Source: Imbroritus primus
Lineage (GTDB): Bacteria > Pseudomonadota > Gammaproteobacteria > Burkholderiales > Burkholderiaceae
Direction of reading: 5' to 3'
DNA length: 64,000 nucleotides
NCBI GenBank assembly: GCA_000272025.2
Contig: AKCV02000025.1
Span: forward strand, 1-64,000
A program made the position numbers and the translations under genes. Within the stretch, counting starts at the first letter, position 1, and each line of letters opens with the position of its first letter. A model generated the notes under the pieces. It made no database searches, had not been told where the DNA came from, and saw only the letters and a list, made by a program, of their open reading frames with translations. Positions 31,916 through 40,479 of the stretch are shown here, in pieces.

Positions 31916-33337
31916 ATGGCAGAACGCAAGCGCGCCACACGCGCCCAGTCCACCACGCGCCTGTCGGCCCGGGCTCACCGGCCTGAGCTGCACGACGGCG
32001 AGCGATTCGACCTGATCGTCATCGGCGCGGGTTCTGGCGGTTTGTCGGCAGCCACGCGTGCCGCGCGGCTCGGTGCACGCACCCTGCTGATCGAACGCGA
32101 TGCCCTTGGCGGCACCTGCGTCAATCGCGGTTGCGTCCCCAAGAAGCTGCTTTCCTACGGCGCTGGCTGGGCCCAGGTGCTTGGCACCTGCCTCGCCGCC
32201 ACGGGCGGGCGTGAAGACTGGTCCGATGCCATGACGCGCGTGCAGGCCGAGCTTGGCCGCCTACATGTACGCTACGACGAAAACCTCGAAGGCGCCGGCG
32301 TCCTGCTTGCCGAAGGAAGCGCCGTGCTGGGCGAGGGCGGAATGGTGCAATTGGGCGACGTCCGGCTCCAGGCCCGCAACATCGTCATCGCCACCGGTGC
32401 CCGGCCGCGCACGCTGACCATCCCAGGGGCACAGCTCGCCAGCACCTCCGACGACATCTTCACCTGGCAGACGCTGCCCAAGTCCATCATCATCATCGGC
32501 GGTGGCTACATTGCTGTCGAGCAGGCATCCATCCTCGCGCGCTTCGGCGTCAAAGTGGAAATGCTGGTGCGTTCCGCCGCGCTGCTCCCCAATTTCGATC
32601 ACGATCTGGCACAAGGTATTGGCGATGCGCTCATCAGCCAGGGCGTACGCATTCATTTCGGGGCCACGGTCGATTCACTCTCGCAAGGCAACGGTGCGAT
32701 CGAAGCCCACTTCCTTTGCGAAGGACGTGCCGATCGCGTGCGTGCGCAAGCTGTACTCGCCGCCGTCGGACGTCAGGCAGCCACCGAAGGCCTCGGTCTG
32801 GAAGCGGCCGGCGTACAGGTCAACGACAAAGGCGCCATCGTCGTCGGCCGCCATTTCCGCACCACCGCCCGTCATATTCATGCCGTGGGCGACGTCACCC
32901 AGCATCCGCAACTCACGCCGATTGCGGTCGCGCAGGGCCGCGCCCTGGCCCAGCACCTGTTCGGCAAGTACGACATCGTCAACGACGTCGATTTCGACCT
33001 GATACCCACTGCCGTCTTCAGCGAACCTGCGCTCGGCACCGTTGGCCTCACCGAAGCGGCTGCCGCCGAAAAATACGGCTCCCGCGACCGCATCGAAGTG
33101 ATTGCCCGCCGCTTCGTCTCGCTCGAAAACCGTTTCAAAGGCAACGCCCAGCAATCGCTGATCAAGCTCGTCACGCACGCCGCCAGCGGCCGCGTGCTCG
33201 GCGTGCACATCATGGACGCCGCTGCGCCAGAAATCATCCAGACCTTTGCCGTGGCCATGCGCTTGCGCGTGCGCATGTCAGACCTGCGCACCACACTGCG
33301 GGTGCATCCGACAGTGGCGGAAGAGCTGTTTGGTTGA
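31916..33337 (+). CDS. gor: glutathione-disulfide reductase (class I flavin disulfide reductase)
   Basis: A 473-residue FAD enzyme that reduces glutathione disulfide with NADPH. The FAD motif is LIVIGAGSGGLSAATRAA, the redox-active pair is in GGTCVNRGCVPKKL (Cys68, Cys73), the second nucleotide motif is IIIGGGYIAVEQA, and the C-terminal proton-relay His lies in VHPTVAEELFG. The GGTCVNRGCVPKK form and short C-terminus favour glutathione reductase over lipoamide dehydrogenase or mercuric reductase. ATG 31916 has an AAGGAGGA site. A ~28-residue Arg-rich N-terminal extension precedes the FAD domain. Trypanothione reductase-like or orphan activity cannot be excluded. Confidence 0.88.
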   Translation: MAERKRATRAQSTTRLSARAHRPELHDGERFDLIVIGAGSGGLSAATRAARLGARTLLIERDALGGTCVNRGCVPKKLLSYGAGWAQVLGTCLAATGGREDWSDAMTRVQAELGRLHVRYDENLEGAGVLLAEGSAVLGEGGMVQLGDVRLQARNIVIATGARPRTLTIPGAQLASTSDDIFTWQTLPKSIIIIGGGYIAVEQASILARFGVKVEMLVRSAALLPNFDHDLAQGIGDALISQGVRIHFGATVDSLSQGNGAIEAHFLCEGRADRVRAQAVLAAVGRQAATEGLGLEAAGVQVNDKGAIVVGRHFRTTARHIHAVGDVTQHPQLTPIAVAQGRALAQHLFGKYDIVNDVDFDLIPTAVFSEPALGTVGLTEAAAAEKYGSRDRIEVIARRFVSLENRFKGNAQQSLIKLVTHAASGRVLGVHIMDAAAPEIIQTFAVAMRLRVRMSDLRTTLRVHPTVAEELFG

Positions 33338-33521
33338 TTGGAACGGGCCACTCATTCATGAAACAACCGAGTTTCCGACGATCGTGTGAGTTGTCGCCAC
33401 ACTGCGCCAGCGCGTGCTGATCGAGAACGTGCCCAGCTGCACTGTTCTCAAAGAGGAATAAGAAGGCGGCGCGTGATACGCGGAATGCAGGATGTCATTT
33501 ATCAACGGAGCAATACCACCC

Positions 33522-33929
33522 ATGCAGACCAAGCGACGCATCATCGCTCCCACCGTCAAGGAGCCACCCCCGGGCCTCTGGTCCAATTGCCTGCTCGTGG
33601 GAAACATTGCCTACATCTCCGGCATGACGGCCCGTGGTCCGGACCCTGAAGTCATTCTGGGGGACGACGAATATGCTCAGGCCAGGGTGATTTTCCAGAA
33701 GATTCGCGATCTGATCGAGGCGGCTGGCGGGGAGATGGACGATATCGTCAAGATGACCATCTTCGTCACCCGGATCGCCCACAACACAGAAGTGTGGCGC
33801 GCACGCAAAGAGTTCTTCAGCGGCGATTTTCCGGCGTGTACCCTGGTGGAAGTCGCTGCACTCGCCAAGCCGGCAATCCTGCTCGAGATTGAGGCAATCG
33901 CGCATCTCGGCTGCTCGGCTTCGGCCTGA
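33522..33929 (+). CDS. RidA/YjgF/YER057c family protein
   Basis: A 135-residue protein with the RidA fold. VGNIAYISGMTARG is near the start, EMDDIVKMTIFVTRIAHN in the middle, and PACTLVEVAALAKPAILLEIEAIA at the end. In canonical RidA the Arg in the (P/A)ART motif binds the substrate carboxylate; here the matching position reads PACTLVEV, so that Arg is missing and enamine/imine deaminase activity is doubtful. ATG 33522 gives normal family length; an in-frame ATG at 33492 would add ten residues. No operon partner is seen. Confidence 0.88.
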   Translation: MQTKRRIIAPTVKEPPPGLWSNCLLVGNIAYISGMTARGPDPEVILGDDEYAQARVIFQKIRDLIEAAGGEMDDIVKMTIFVTRIAHNTEVWRARKEFFSGDFPACTLVEVAALAKPAILLEIEAIAHLGCSASA

Positions 33930-34392
33930 GCGCGTGTGCATGACCTCCGCAAATCGGGGCGACACCGGATCGGATTCGAATGATCTGATCTGAATCATCA
34001 TGATGTCGTTGACGTGCCGGGCCGTAACGGGCGGGCTGCGCACGCCCATTCTCCTGCAGTCGGAGGTGAGCCGGCATAATGTTTTCCAGACATCTTCAGT
34101 TGCGCGAAGCGGCAACCGCAGCTTCCGGCATCGGCTGCAGAGTTCTTGTTCTGCGCGTCACCCCGCGTCTCTGTGCAGCGAATGCTGTCATCTTTCATTG
34201 CAAACCTAAAACAACCTTTCCTCCAGTTAAGCACTGCAAAAATGCGGTGCCCAAGCGTTGACGCTGATCAACCACCTCGGCACCATGAGCCTCGCCTTTG
34301 AGTTCACGTAGTCGCCGAGTCGTTTTCGTCAATCGTCTGTACGCGCTCCGTCGATATTCCAAGAGTGTGCGCGTGCATTCTGCTCATCCATC
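33930..34392. other. 463-base gap without recognisable gene
   Basis: Between the RidA-family gene and the RHS relic I see no conserved coding sequence, hairpin or repeat. Base composition becomes more mixed toward the relic, and the stretch may be decayed coding DNA. Confidence 0.4.
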
Positions 34393-34680
34393 GATTATGC
34401 GAATGCGGTCACGTCCAATCTGGTTACCCGCCTGCAGTACGACGCGCTAGGCAACCTGATCGCGCGTACAGAGGCCGAAGGCAGGCCTGAAATCCGGACA
34501 CGCGCTATGAATACGATGCCGTCGGACGGCAGATTCGCACGATCTATCCGGCCGTGCCTGTCTATAACGCTGGCGCCGATAGCCTGGCGGTGAACGGAGC
34601 CCACGGCCTCGCCGTGCGGACGGAAGACTATGTCGAGTTGTACAGCCAGGTCTGGTATGACGCATCAATTGGAAGAATTT
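34393..34680 (+). pseudogene. RHS/YD-repeat protein relic
   Basis: Two frames in succession encode RHS-type sequence: TRLQYDALGNLIARTEAEG from about 34422, then, after a frameshift near 34500, RYEYDAVGRQIRTIYP followed by VYNAGADSLAVNG and LYSQVWYDA. YDxxGR-x-I/V repeats with this spacing define RHS/YD proteins, which are polymorphic toxins or wall-associated proteins. No start, no N-terminal part and no toxin tip remain. It runs in phase into the lipoprotein pseudogene at 34692. Confidence 0.7.
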
Positions 34681-34691
34681 TCGGAAGCTTC

Positions 34692-35126
34692 ATGCTGTGC
34701 TTTTTCATGGCGCTCACGGCAGGCTGTGCTACGGGTGTGAAGTACAAGGAAATGGCATCGGCGATTCCTGCTCTCAAGCCGGACTAGGGCCGTATTTTTT
34801 TCCATCGGTCAGCATCGATGTTGGGGGCAGCGTTGCAACCAAGTATTCGGCTCAATGGTGACGTTGTGGGGGAATCCAAGCCAGGTGGCTTCTTCTTTGT
34901 GGATCGCCCTGCCGGGCAGTACAAGGCTGCGACGACGACAGAAGTGGAGAAGACTGTGTCGTTCAGTCTTGCGCCTGGTGAGGTCAAGTATCTGCGTAGC
35001 AGCGTATCGTTTGGGTTTGCGGTGGGGCGTGTGTTGCTTGAGCTGGAGGATCCAGCGAAAGCCAAGCCAGAACTTGAGGCACTGAGCTTTACTGGAAAAA
35101 GTCAGCCAGTGGTGGCGAAAAAGTGA
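34692..35126 (+). pseudogene. DUF2846-type lipoprotein gene interrupted by an amber codon
   Basis: From ATG 34692 a lipoprotein signal (MLCFFMALTAGC) is followed by ATGVKYKEMASAIPALKPD and then TAG at 34785-34787. The same frame continues without further stops: GRIFFHRSASMLGAALQP, IRLNGDVVGESKPGGFFFVD, RPAGQY, and on to a normal C-terminus at 35126. The whole matches a DUF2846 outer-membrane-type lipoprotein of 144 residues if the TAG replaces a CAG (Gln) codon. It is therefore a recent nonsense mutation, unless TAG is read through or ATG 34818 restarts translation. It follows an RHS relic. Confidence 0.75.
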
Positions 35127-35336
35127 AAAGCTCGGCTGGTTGAGGGCCGGAGCGAAGCGGGAGTCAGCGGATCTGTTCGCTTCCTGCTACCAAATCAACA
35201 TATGTCGAGAGCGCGATTTCGTGATGAGATTGCGCTTCCCGTTGTGCGAGTGAAGCACTCGCAGGTGCTGTGTTGCGCCACCGATGAGGTGGTATTTGCT
35301 GCAAAACATATATCTGCCAGAGGAACGGTAAGAATC

Positions 35337-35366
35337 AGAAAGCCCGAGGCATGCCGCGGGCTTTCT
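35337..35366. terminator. bidirectional-looking terminator
   Basis: A 10-bp perfect stem AGAAAGCCCG / CGGGCTTTCT has a 10-base loop. It lies between the lipoprotein pseudogene and the convergent RND gene ending at 35379, with modest T content on the plus-strand side. The remaining bases from 35127 show no gene. Confidence 0.7.
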
Positions 35367-35378
35367 TTATTCCATCCC

Positions 35379-38300
35379 TCAATGCCCATGCGACGACGTC
35401 TGCGCAGCCGCCAGATCTGCTTGCGACAGCTGCACCGGACCATTTCCCGAGAAGCGATCAAGCGCGAGGTAGATGATCGGTGTGATGAACAGCGTGACCA
35501 GTTGCGAGAAGATCAGGCCGCCGACCACGGCGAGGCCGAGCGGCTGGCGCAGTTCGGCGCCGGGGCCGAGGCCGATGGCGAGCGGCAGTGCGCCCATGAC
35601 GGCGGCGAGCGTGGTCATCATGATCGGCCGGAAGCGCAGGATGCAGGCGGTGCGGATGGCTTCGGCCGGCGGCATTTGCCGGGTGCGCTGCGCGTCGAGT
35701 GCGAAGTCAATCATCATGATGGCGTTCTTCTTGACGATGCCGATGAGCATGAGGATGCCGATCACGGCGATGAGCGACAGTTCGACGCGGAAGGCAAATA
35801 GCGTGAGCAATGCGCCGATGGCGGCGGAAGGCAGGCCGGCCAGAATCGTGATGGGGTGGATGTAGCTTTCGTACAGGACGCCGAGCAGCACATAGATGAC
35901 AGCAATGGCGCCGATCAGCAGCACGATCTGGGTGGCTTGCGATGACTGGAAGACTGCCGCATCGCCACCATAGCTGGTGATGATGGAGGCGGGCATGCTG
36001 AGCTGGGCCTTGAAGGCGTCGATCTTGGCGGAGGCATCGCCAAGGGCCGCGCCGGGGGCAAGGTTGAAGGCGACGGTAATGGCCTGCAGTTGTCCCTGGT
36101 GATTGACGGCTGCCGGGCCGGCGCGCCGCTCGGAGGTGGCGAAGGCGGTGAGCGGAACGAGTCCGCCGGCGTCGCTGCGGACGTAGATCTTGGCGAAGGC
36201 GCTTTCGTCGCGGCGATCGGGGTCGCTGGCCTGCAGGATGACCTGGTAGCTGTCGCTCGGGCCGTAGATGGTGGAGACCTGGCGTTCACCAAACGCGCTG
36301 TAAAGCGCGGTGCGCACTTCAGCCATGCTGACACCGAGCGTGTTGGCCTTGTCGCGGTCGATGACCAGTTGTGCTTCGAGTCCCGAGAGCTGGGCGTCGC
36401 TGGTGACATCGCGGAACACCGGATCGGCGCGCATCTTGTTCATGAGCTGGTCGGCCCAGCCTTGCAGGGCGTCGGCCTGCACGCTCTGCAGCGTGTACTG
36501 GTACTGGCTCTTGCTGGGGCGGCCGCCGAGCTGCAGGTTCTGGATCGGCGAGAAGTACACGTTCAGCCCGGCGAGCTTGCGCATTTCCTTGCGCATCGAT
36601 TCGAGCACGGCCGGCATCTTGGGTCGTTCGCCATGCGGTTTCAGGTCGATGAACATGCGCGCCGTGTTGTTGCCAGTGGAGCCGCCGCCGCCAATGGCGA
36701 CGACGACGCTGCGCACGGCGGGATGCTTGCGGATGATGTCGGCGGCTTCATGGGCGCGGGTGACCATGGCGGGATAGGCGATATCCTGCGGCCCTTCAAT
36801 GGTGGCGCGGATCTGGCCGATGTCTTCTTGCGGGAAGAAACCCTTGGGAATCGCGGCGAACAGCAGGCCGGTGACGATGAACGTGCCGAGCGCGCCGACC
36901 AGCACCGTGCGCCGGTGCGCGAGACACCAGTCGAGTCCACGCGTGTAGAGGCGCAGCGTGGCCTTGAAGCCGTCTTCGAACCATTGGGTCGAGCGTAGCG
37001 CGAGGGAAGGCTTCTGCGCGGCTGCCGGGGTGGCATGCGCGGCCGGCGCCGTGCCGTCGTGGTGGTGCGAGTCGTCGACCGGTACGTTGTCGGCGCGCAG
37101 ATAGCGGCTGCACAGCATAGGTACCACGGTCAGCGAGGCAACGGCGGAGACGAGAATCGCGAGCGACACGACGGCGGCAAACTCATGAAACAGCAGGCCG
37201 ATTACGCCGGGCATGAAGAACACTGGAATGAATACGGCCACCAGCGAGAGCGAGATCGAGACGATGGTGAACCCGACTTCGCGCGAGCCGACCAGTGCGG
37301 CGCGCAGCGGTGACATGCCGTTCTCGATGTGCCGCACGATGTTTTCCAGCATGACGATGGCGTCGTCCACCACCAGGCCGACGGCGAGCGTGATGCCGAG
37401 CAGCGAGACGTTGTTCAGGCTGTAGCCGAACCATTTCATCAGCGCGATGGTGCCAATGATGGAAATTGGTAGCGAGAGCGTGGGGATGAGCGTGGCCGCG
37501 GCGCGCCGCAGGAACAGAAAAATCACCATCACCACCAGCACCACGGTGAGGCCCAGGGTGAACTGTACTTCGTGGATGGAGTCGCGGATCGACTGCGAGC
37601 GGTCGTTGCGTACGCGCAGGTCGACCGAGCCGGGCAGCTGCGCACGCAGGCGCGGCAGTTCCGCGAGCACGGCATCGACCACGGCGACGGTGTTGGCGTC
37701 GGTCTGCCGCTGGACGCCGAGCACGATGGAGCGTTCGCCATTGACCCAGCTGCCGGTCTTGATGACTTCTACGCTGTCCTGTACCTCGGCCACGTCGCTC
37801 AGGCGCACGGGCTGGCCATTGCGGCTGCTGACGATGATGTGGGCGAATGCCTCGGCATTGGGCAGCTGGCGGTTGGCCTGGATGGTCATGGTCTGGCGAT
37901 CGCCGTCGAGCGTGCCGACCGGGGTGTTGGTGTTAGCGTCGCGCAGTGCGGTCGCCAGTTCGTCGAGCGTCATGCCGCGCGCGGCGAGCGCATCGGGTTT
38001 GACGCGTACCCGCACCGCGTATTTTTTCTGTCCGAACACCGAGACCTGGGCCACGCCCGGCAGGGTGGAGAGGCTTGGCGAGATGAGGTTGTCGGCATAC
38101 GCGCTGAGATCGGACAGGCTCATCGATGGTGAGTTGATCGCCAGCAGCAGTACGGCCTGATCAGCCGGGTTGACCTTGCGGTACGAAGGCGGATTGGTCA
38201 TCTCCGTCGGCAGGCTGCGCTGCGCTCGGAACAGAGCGGCCTGCACGTCCACGGCAGCGGCGTCGATGTCGCGGTCGTTGGAGAATTCGATGGTGATGCT

Positions 38301-38567
38301 GGTACTGCCGAGGGTGCTGCTCGAGGTGATCATGCTCACCCCGGGGATGGTGGAGAACTGTTTCTCCAGCGGCGTGGCGACGGAAGCCGCCATGGTTTCC
38401 GGACTGGCGCCCGGCAGCGAGGCGGAGACGTTGATCACCGGCGAGTTGTAGCTCGGTAGCGCGGCGATGGGGATGGTCGGATAGAGCAGGATGCCGGTAA
38501 CGACAATGGCGATGCTCAGAAGCACCGTCATCACCGGACGGCGGATACACAGTTCGGACAGATTCAT
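35379..38567 (-). CDS. RND multidrug efflux pump, MdtB/MdtC/MuxB type
   Basis: A 1062-residue inner-membrane transporter. It starts MNLSELCIRRPVMTVLLSIA, the MdtB/MdtC-type N-terminus (not the FFIDRP of AcrB). The proton-relay Asp pair lies in VGLVVDDAIVMLENIVRHIE, and GSTSITIEFSNDRDIDAAAVDVQAAL is a conserved porter-domain stretch. A charged linker (residues ~497-530, with HHHD) precedes the second half. Only one pump gene is present, while MdtBC and MuxBC use two. Its ATG overlaps the adaptor stop (ATGA). No channel gene follows, so it may borrow another one, for example that at 23195. Confidence 0.95.
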   Translation of the reverse strand: MNLSELCIRRPVMTVLLSIAIVVTGILLYPTIPIAALPSYNSPVINVSASLPGASPETMAASVATPLEKQFSTIPGVSMITSSSTLGSTSITIEFSNDRDIDAAAVDVQAALFRAQRSLPTEMTNPPSYRKVNPADQAVLLLAINSPSMSLSDLSAYADNLISPSLSTLPGVAQVSVFGQKKYAVRVRVKPDALAARGMTLDELATALRDANTNTPVGTLDGDRQTMTIQANRQLPNAEAFAHIIVSSRNGQPVRLSDVAEVQDSVEVIKTGSWVNGERSIVLGVQRQTDANTVAVVDAVLAELPRLRAQLPGSVDLRVRNDRSQSIRDSIHEVQFTLGLTVVLVVMVIFLFLRRAAATLIPTLSLPISIIGTIALMKWFGYSLNNVSLLGITLAVGLVVDDAIVMLENIVRHIENGMSPLRAALVGSREVGFTIVSISLSLVAVFIPVFFMPGVIGLLFHEFAAVVSLAILVSAVASLTVVPMLCSRYLRADNVPVDDSHHHDGTAPAAHATPAAAQKPSLALRSTQWFEDGFKATLRLYTRGLDWCLAHRRTVLVGALGTFIVTGLLFAAIPKGFFPQEDIGQIRATIEGPQDIAYPAMVTRAHEAADIIRKHPAVRSVVVAIGGGGSTGNNTARMFIDLKPHGERPKMPAVLESMRKEMRKLAGLNVYFSPIQNLQLGGRPSKSQYQYTLQSVQADALQGWADQLMNKMRADPVFRDVTSDAQLSGLEAQLVIDRDKANTLGVSMAEVRTALYSAFGERQVSTIYGPSDSYQVILQASDPDRRDESAFAKIYVRSDAGGLVPLTAFATSERRAGPAAVNHQGQLQAITVAFNLAPGAALGDASAKIDAFKAQLSMPASIITSYGGDAAVFQSSQATQIVLLIGAIAVIYVLLGVLYESYIHPITILAGLPSAAIGALLTLFAFRVELSLIAVIGILMLIGIVKKNAIMMIDFALDAQRTRQMPPAEAIRTACILRFRPIMMTTLAAVMGALPLAIGLGPGAELRQPLGLAVVGGLIFSQLVTLFITPIIYLALDRFSGNGPVQLSQADLAAAQTSSHGH

Positions 38568-39736
38568 GCGCCGCCCTCACCCTGGGCGCCGTTGGCGGCG
38601 GGGGTGGATGCCGGCTGCATGGGCGATTCACGCACCGTCATGCCGGGCCGCAGGTTCTGCGCGCCCTCTACGACCACGCGTGTGCCGGGCTGGATACCTT
38701 CGACCACGGCAGCCTCCGGCGTGACCGCAACGAGCTTGACCTTGTTGGCGTGCACCTTGTGGTCTTTATCGACGCTGTAGACCAGCCGGTTGTCCGGCCC
38801 GGTCAGCACGGCATGGGGCGGCACGACGATGACATCGCGCAGCGTCCGCACGGAGATGTGGATGTTGACGTAGGTGCCGGGCCAGAGCCGCTGCTGCGCA
38901 TTGTCGAACTGGGCTTTCAGCAGCAGGGTGCCGAGCTGCGGGTTGACAGTGTTGTCGACGAAGGTGACCTTGCCCTGGATGGTGTCCGGCAGGCCGTCGT
39001 TGGGTACGGCCGAGACGTCGACCGGGCCGCTACGCAGGGCTTGCTGCAAGGCGGCGAGTTCGCGTTCCGGCAGGGTGAAACTGACGGCCACGGGGTCGAT
39101 CTGGGCGATGGTCAGCAGGGCCGCTCCGCCGGGCTGCACCAGCGAGCCGGGGAAAGCGGTGACCGCGCCGGTGCGGCCGGCGATGGTGGCGCGCAGGGTG
39201 CCGTAGCTCACGCTTACGCGATTGGCTTCGATGGAGGCACGGTTGGCGCTGATCAGGCCTTCGAGGTTGGCGACCTTGGCGCGGGCCGTGTCGACTGCGC
39301 TGGCGGAGATGAAATTGCGCTTGAGCAGGTCTTCGCTGCGCGCCAGCTGGCGGCGTGCATCGGCCAGGTCGGCCTGGTTCTGTGCCAGCGTGGCGCGGGC
39401 CTGCGCCAGATTGGCTTCGTCCATGCGTGTGTCGAGCGTGAACAGCAGGTCGCCGGGCTTGACCATTTGTCCTTCACGGACATGCACCTCACGCACCACA
39501 CTGGAGATCTGAGGCCGGACCTCGACGGTGGAGAGCGCGGTGACGGTGCCGTTGGCGGTAAGTTCGATGCGCACATCCTTGCGCTGCGCCTCGGCGATGG
39601 TGACCGCGACAGCGGCTGGCTCGCGGGCACTCTTGCCGCCTGCGAAAAAGGTCTGGTAGAGCCACCAACCGGCACCGGCCAGCAGCAACGCTCCGATGGC
39701 AGTCCACACGCGATGTCGGCCCTTCCCCTCAACCAT
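38564..39736 (-). CDS. RND efflux periplasmic adaptor (MdtA type)
   Basis: A 390-residue membrane fusion protein anchored by one N-terminal helix (WTAIGALLLAGAGWWLYQTFF) with no lipoprotein Cys, unlike the adaptor at 27858. The lipoyl and hairpin domains contain TANGTVTALSTVEVRPQISS and VREGQMVKPGDLLFTLDTR, then the beta-barrel domain around AFPGSLVQPGG. The ATG at 39736 is taken because the upstream frame to 39880 lacks homology. It is translationally coupled to the pump gene. No regulator is adjacent, so control of this pump is not evident. Confidence 0.93.
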   Translation of the reverse strand: MVEGKGRHRVWTAIGALLLAGAGWWLYQTFFAGGKSAREPAAVAVTIAEAQRKDVRIELTANGTVTALSTVEVRPQISSVVREVHVREGQMVKPGDLLFTLDTRMDEANLAQARATLAQNQADLADARRQLARSEDLLKRNFISASAVDTARAKVANLEGLISANRASIEANRVSVSYGTLRATIAGRTGAVTAFPGSLVQPGGAALLTIAQIDPVAVSFTLPERELAALQQALRSGPVDVSAVPNDGLPDTIQGKVTFVDNTVNPQLGTLLLKAQFDNAQQRLWPGTYVNIHISVRTLRDVIVVPPHAVLTGPDNRLVYSVDKDHKVHANKVKLVAVTPEAAVVEGIQPGTRVVVEGAQNLRPGMTVRESPMQPASTPAANGAQGEGGA

Positions 39737-39830
39737 GCTCAATACCCCAACACTTGTTGTTAACGCAGCCGTCCAGCTGTCATGCCATGCGCGCCCCGGC
39801 GGACGCGCCTCGAATGAGAGCCGGAGGACA

Positions 39831-40463
39831 TCAGAAAAGTTCGTGCCGGCGCTCCGCAAAACGCTGGCGGTTGATCTCACCGAGTGGTGTCTGGCGCGGA
39901 CCAGGCGTCAGGCACACGGTGTCGCCGGCACGAATCTCGCCCGGCTGCTGCACGCTCAGGTAGAAACCGGAACGGCCGCTGACCAGCAGGTCGCGGGCCG
40001 CTTGGCGGTAGCCCAGCACGGCATTGAATTTGTAACACGGTCGCCGGGGCGACTCCACGCGCAGGATGCAGTTGCCGATCAAGAGGGTGTCACCAACCCA
40101 CAGCGCATCTTCCAGCAGGCCTTCGAGCGTCAGGTTTTCGCCAAGCTCGCCGTATGCCAGCGGGGCACCTGCCGAAACGCCGGCATCTGCGCGGGTCGTT
40201 TCCCACCAGCCATAATGCTCGGCGGGATAGGCATAGACCGCCTTGAGCGGACCACCGTGCTTCTCGAGGTCAGCCTGCTCGTCGCCACTGACGCCCAGCG
40301 GCGTAATGGCGATGGCCAGCGGCTGCGCGAGGGTGCTGCAGGGTAGCTTGCGGATAGCCGACAGCACCGGTGCGTCCGTTCCTGGGCGGACGCCGGCATG
40401 GGCAAGCGGTGCGCATTGTCCACGGGCAACGGACAGCACGCGCATGGTCGGCGCAGTTGACAT
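39831..40463 (-). CDS. MOSC domain protein (YiiM-like)
   Basis: A 210-residue protein with the molybdenum-cofactor sulfurase C-terminal fold. Recognisable stretches are GVSGDEQADLEKHGGPLKAVYAYP, YGELGENLTLEGLLED and VESPRRPCYKF; the last contains the conserved Cys thought to handle sulfur or persulfide. YiiM-type proteins act with molybdenum cofactor in detoxification of N-hydroxylated compounds, and this role is inferred from the family only. It lies 16 bases downstream of the MFS gene and probably shares its transcript. Confidence 0.9.
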   Translation of the reverse strand: MSTAPTMRVLSVARGQCAPLAHAGVRPGTDAPVLSAIRKLPCSTLAQPLAIAITPLGVSGDEQADLEKHGGPLKAVYAYPAEHYGWWETTRADAGVSAGAPLAYGELGENLTLEGLLEDALWVGDTLLIGNCILRVESPRRPCYKFNAVLGYRQAARDLLVSGRSGFYLSVQQPGEIRAGDTVCLTPGPRQTPLGEINRQRFAERRHELF

Positions 40464-40479
40464 TGTGCCTCTCCGGGCA

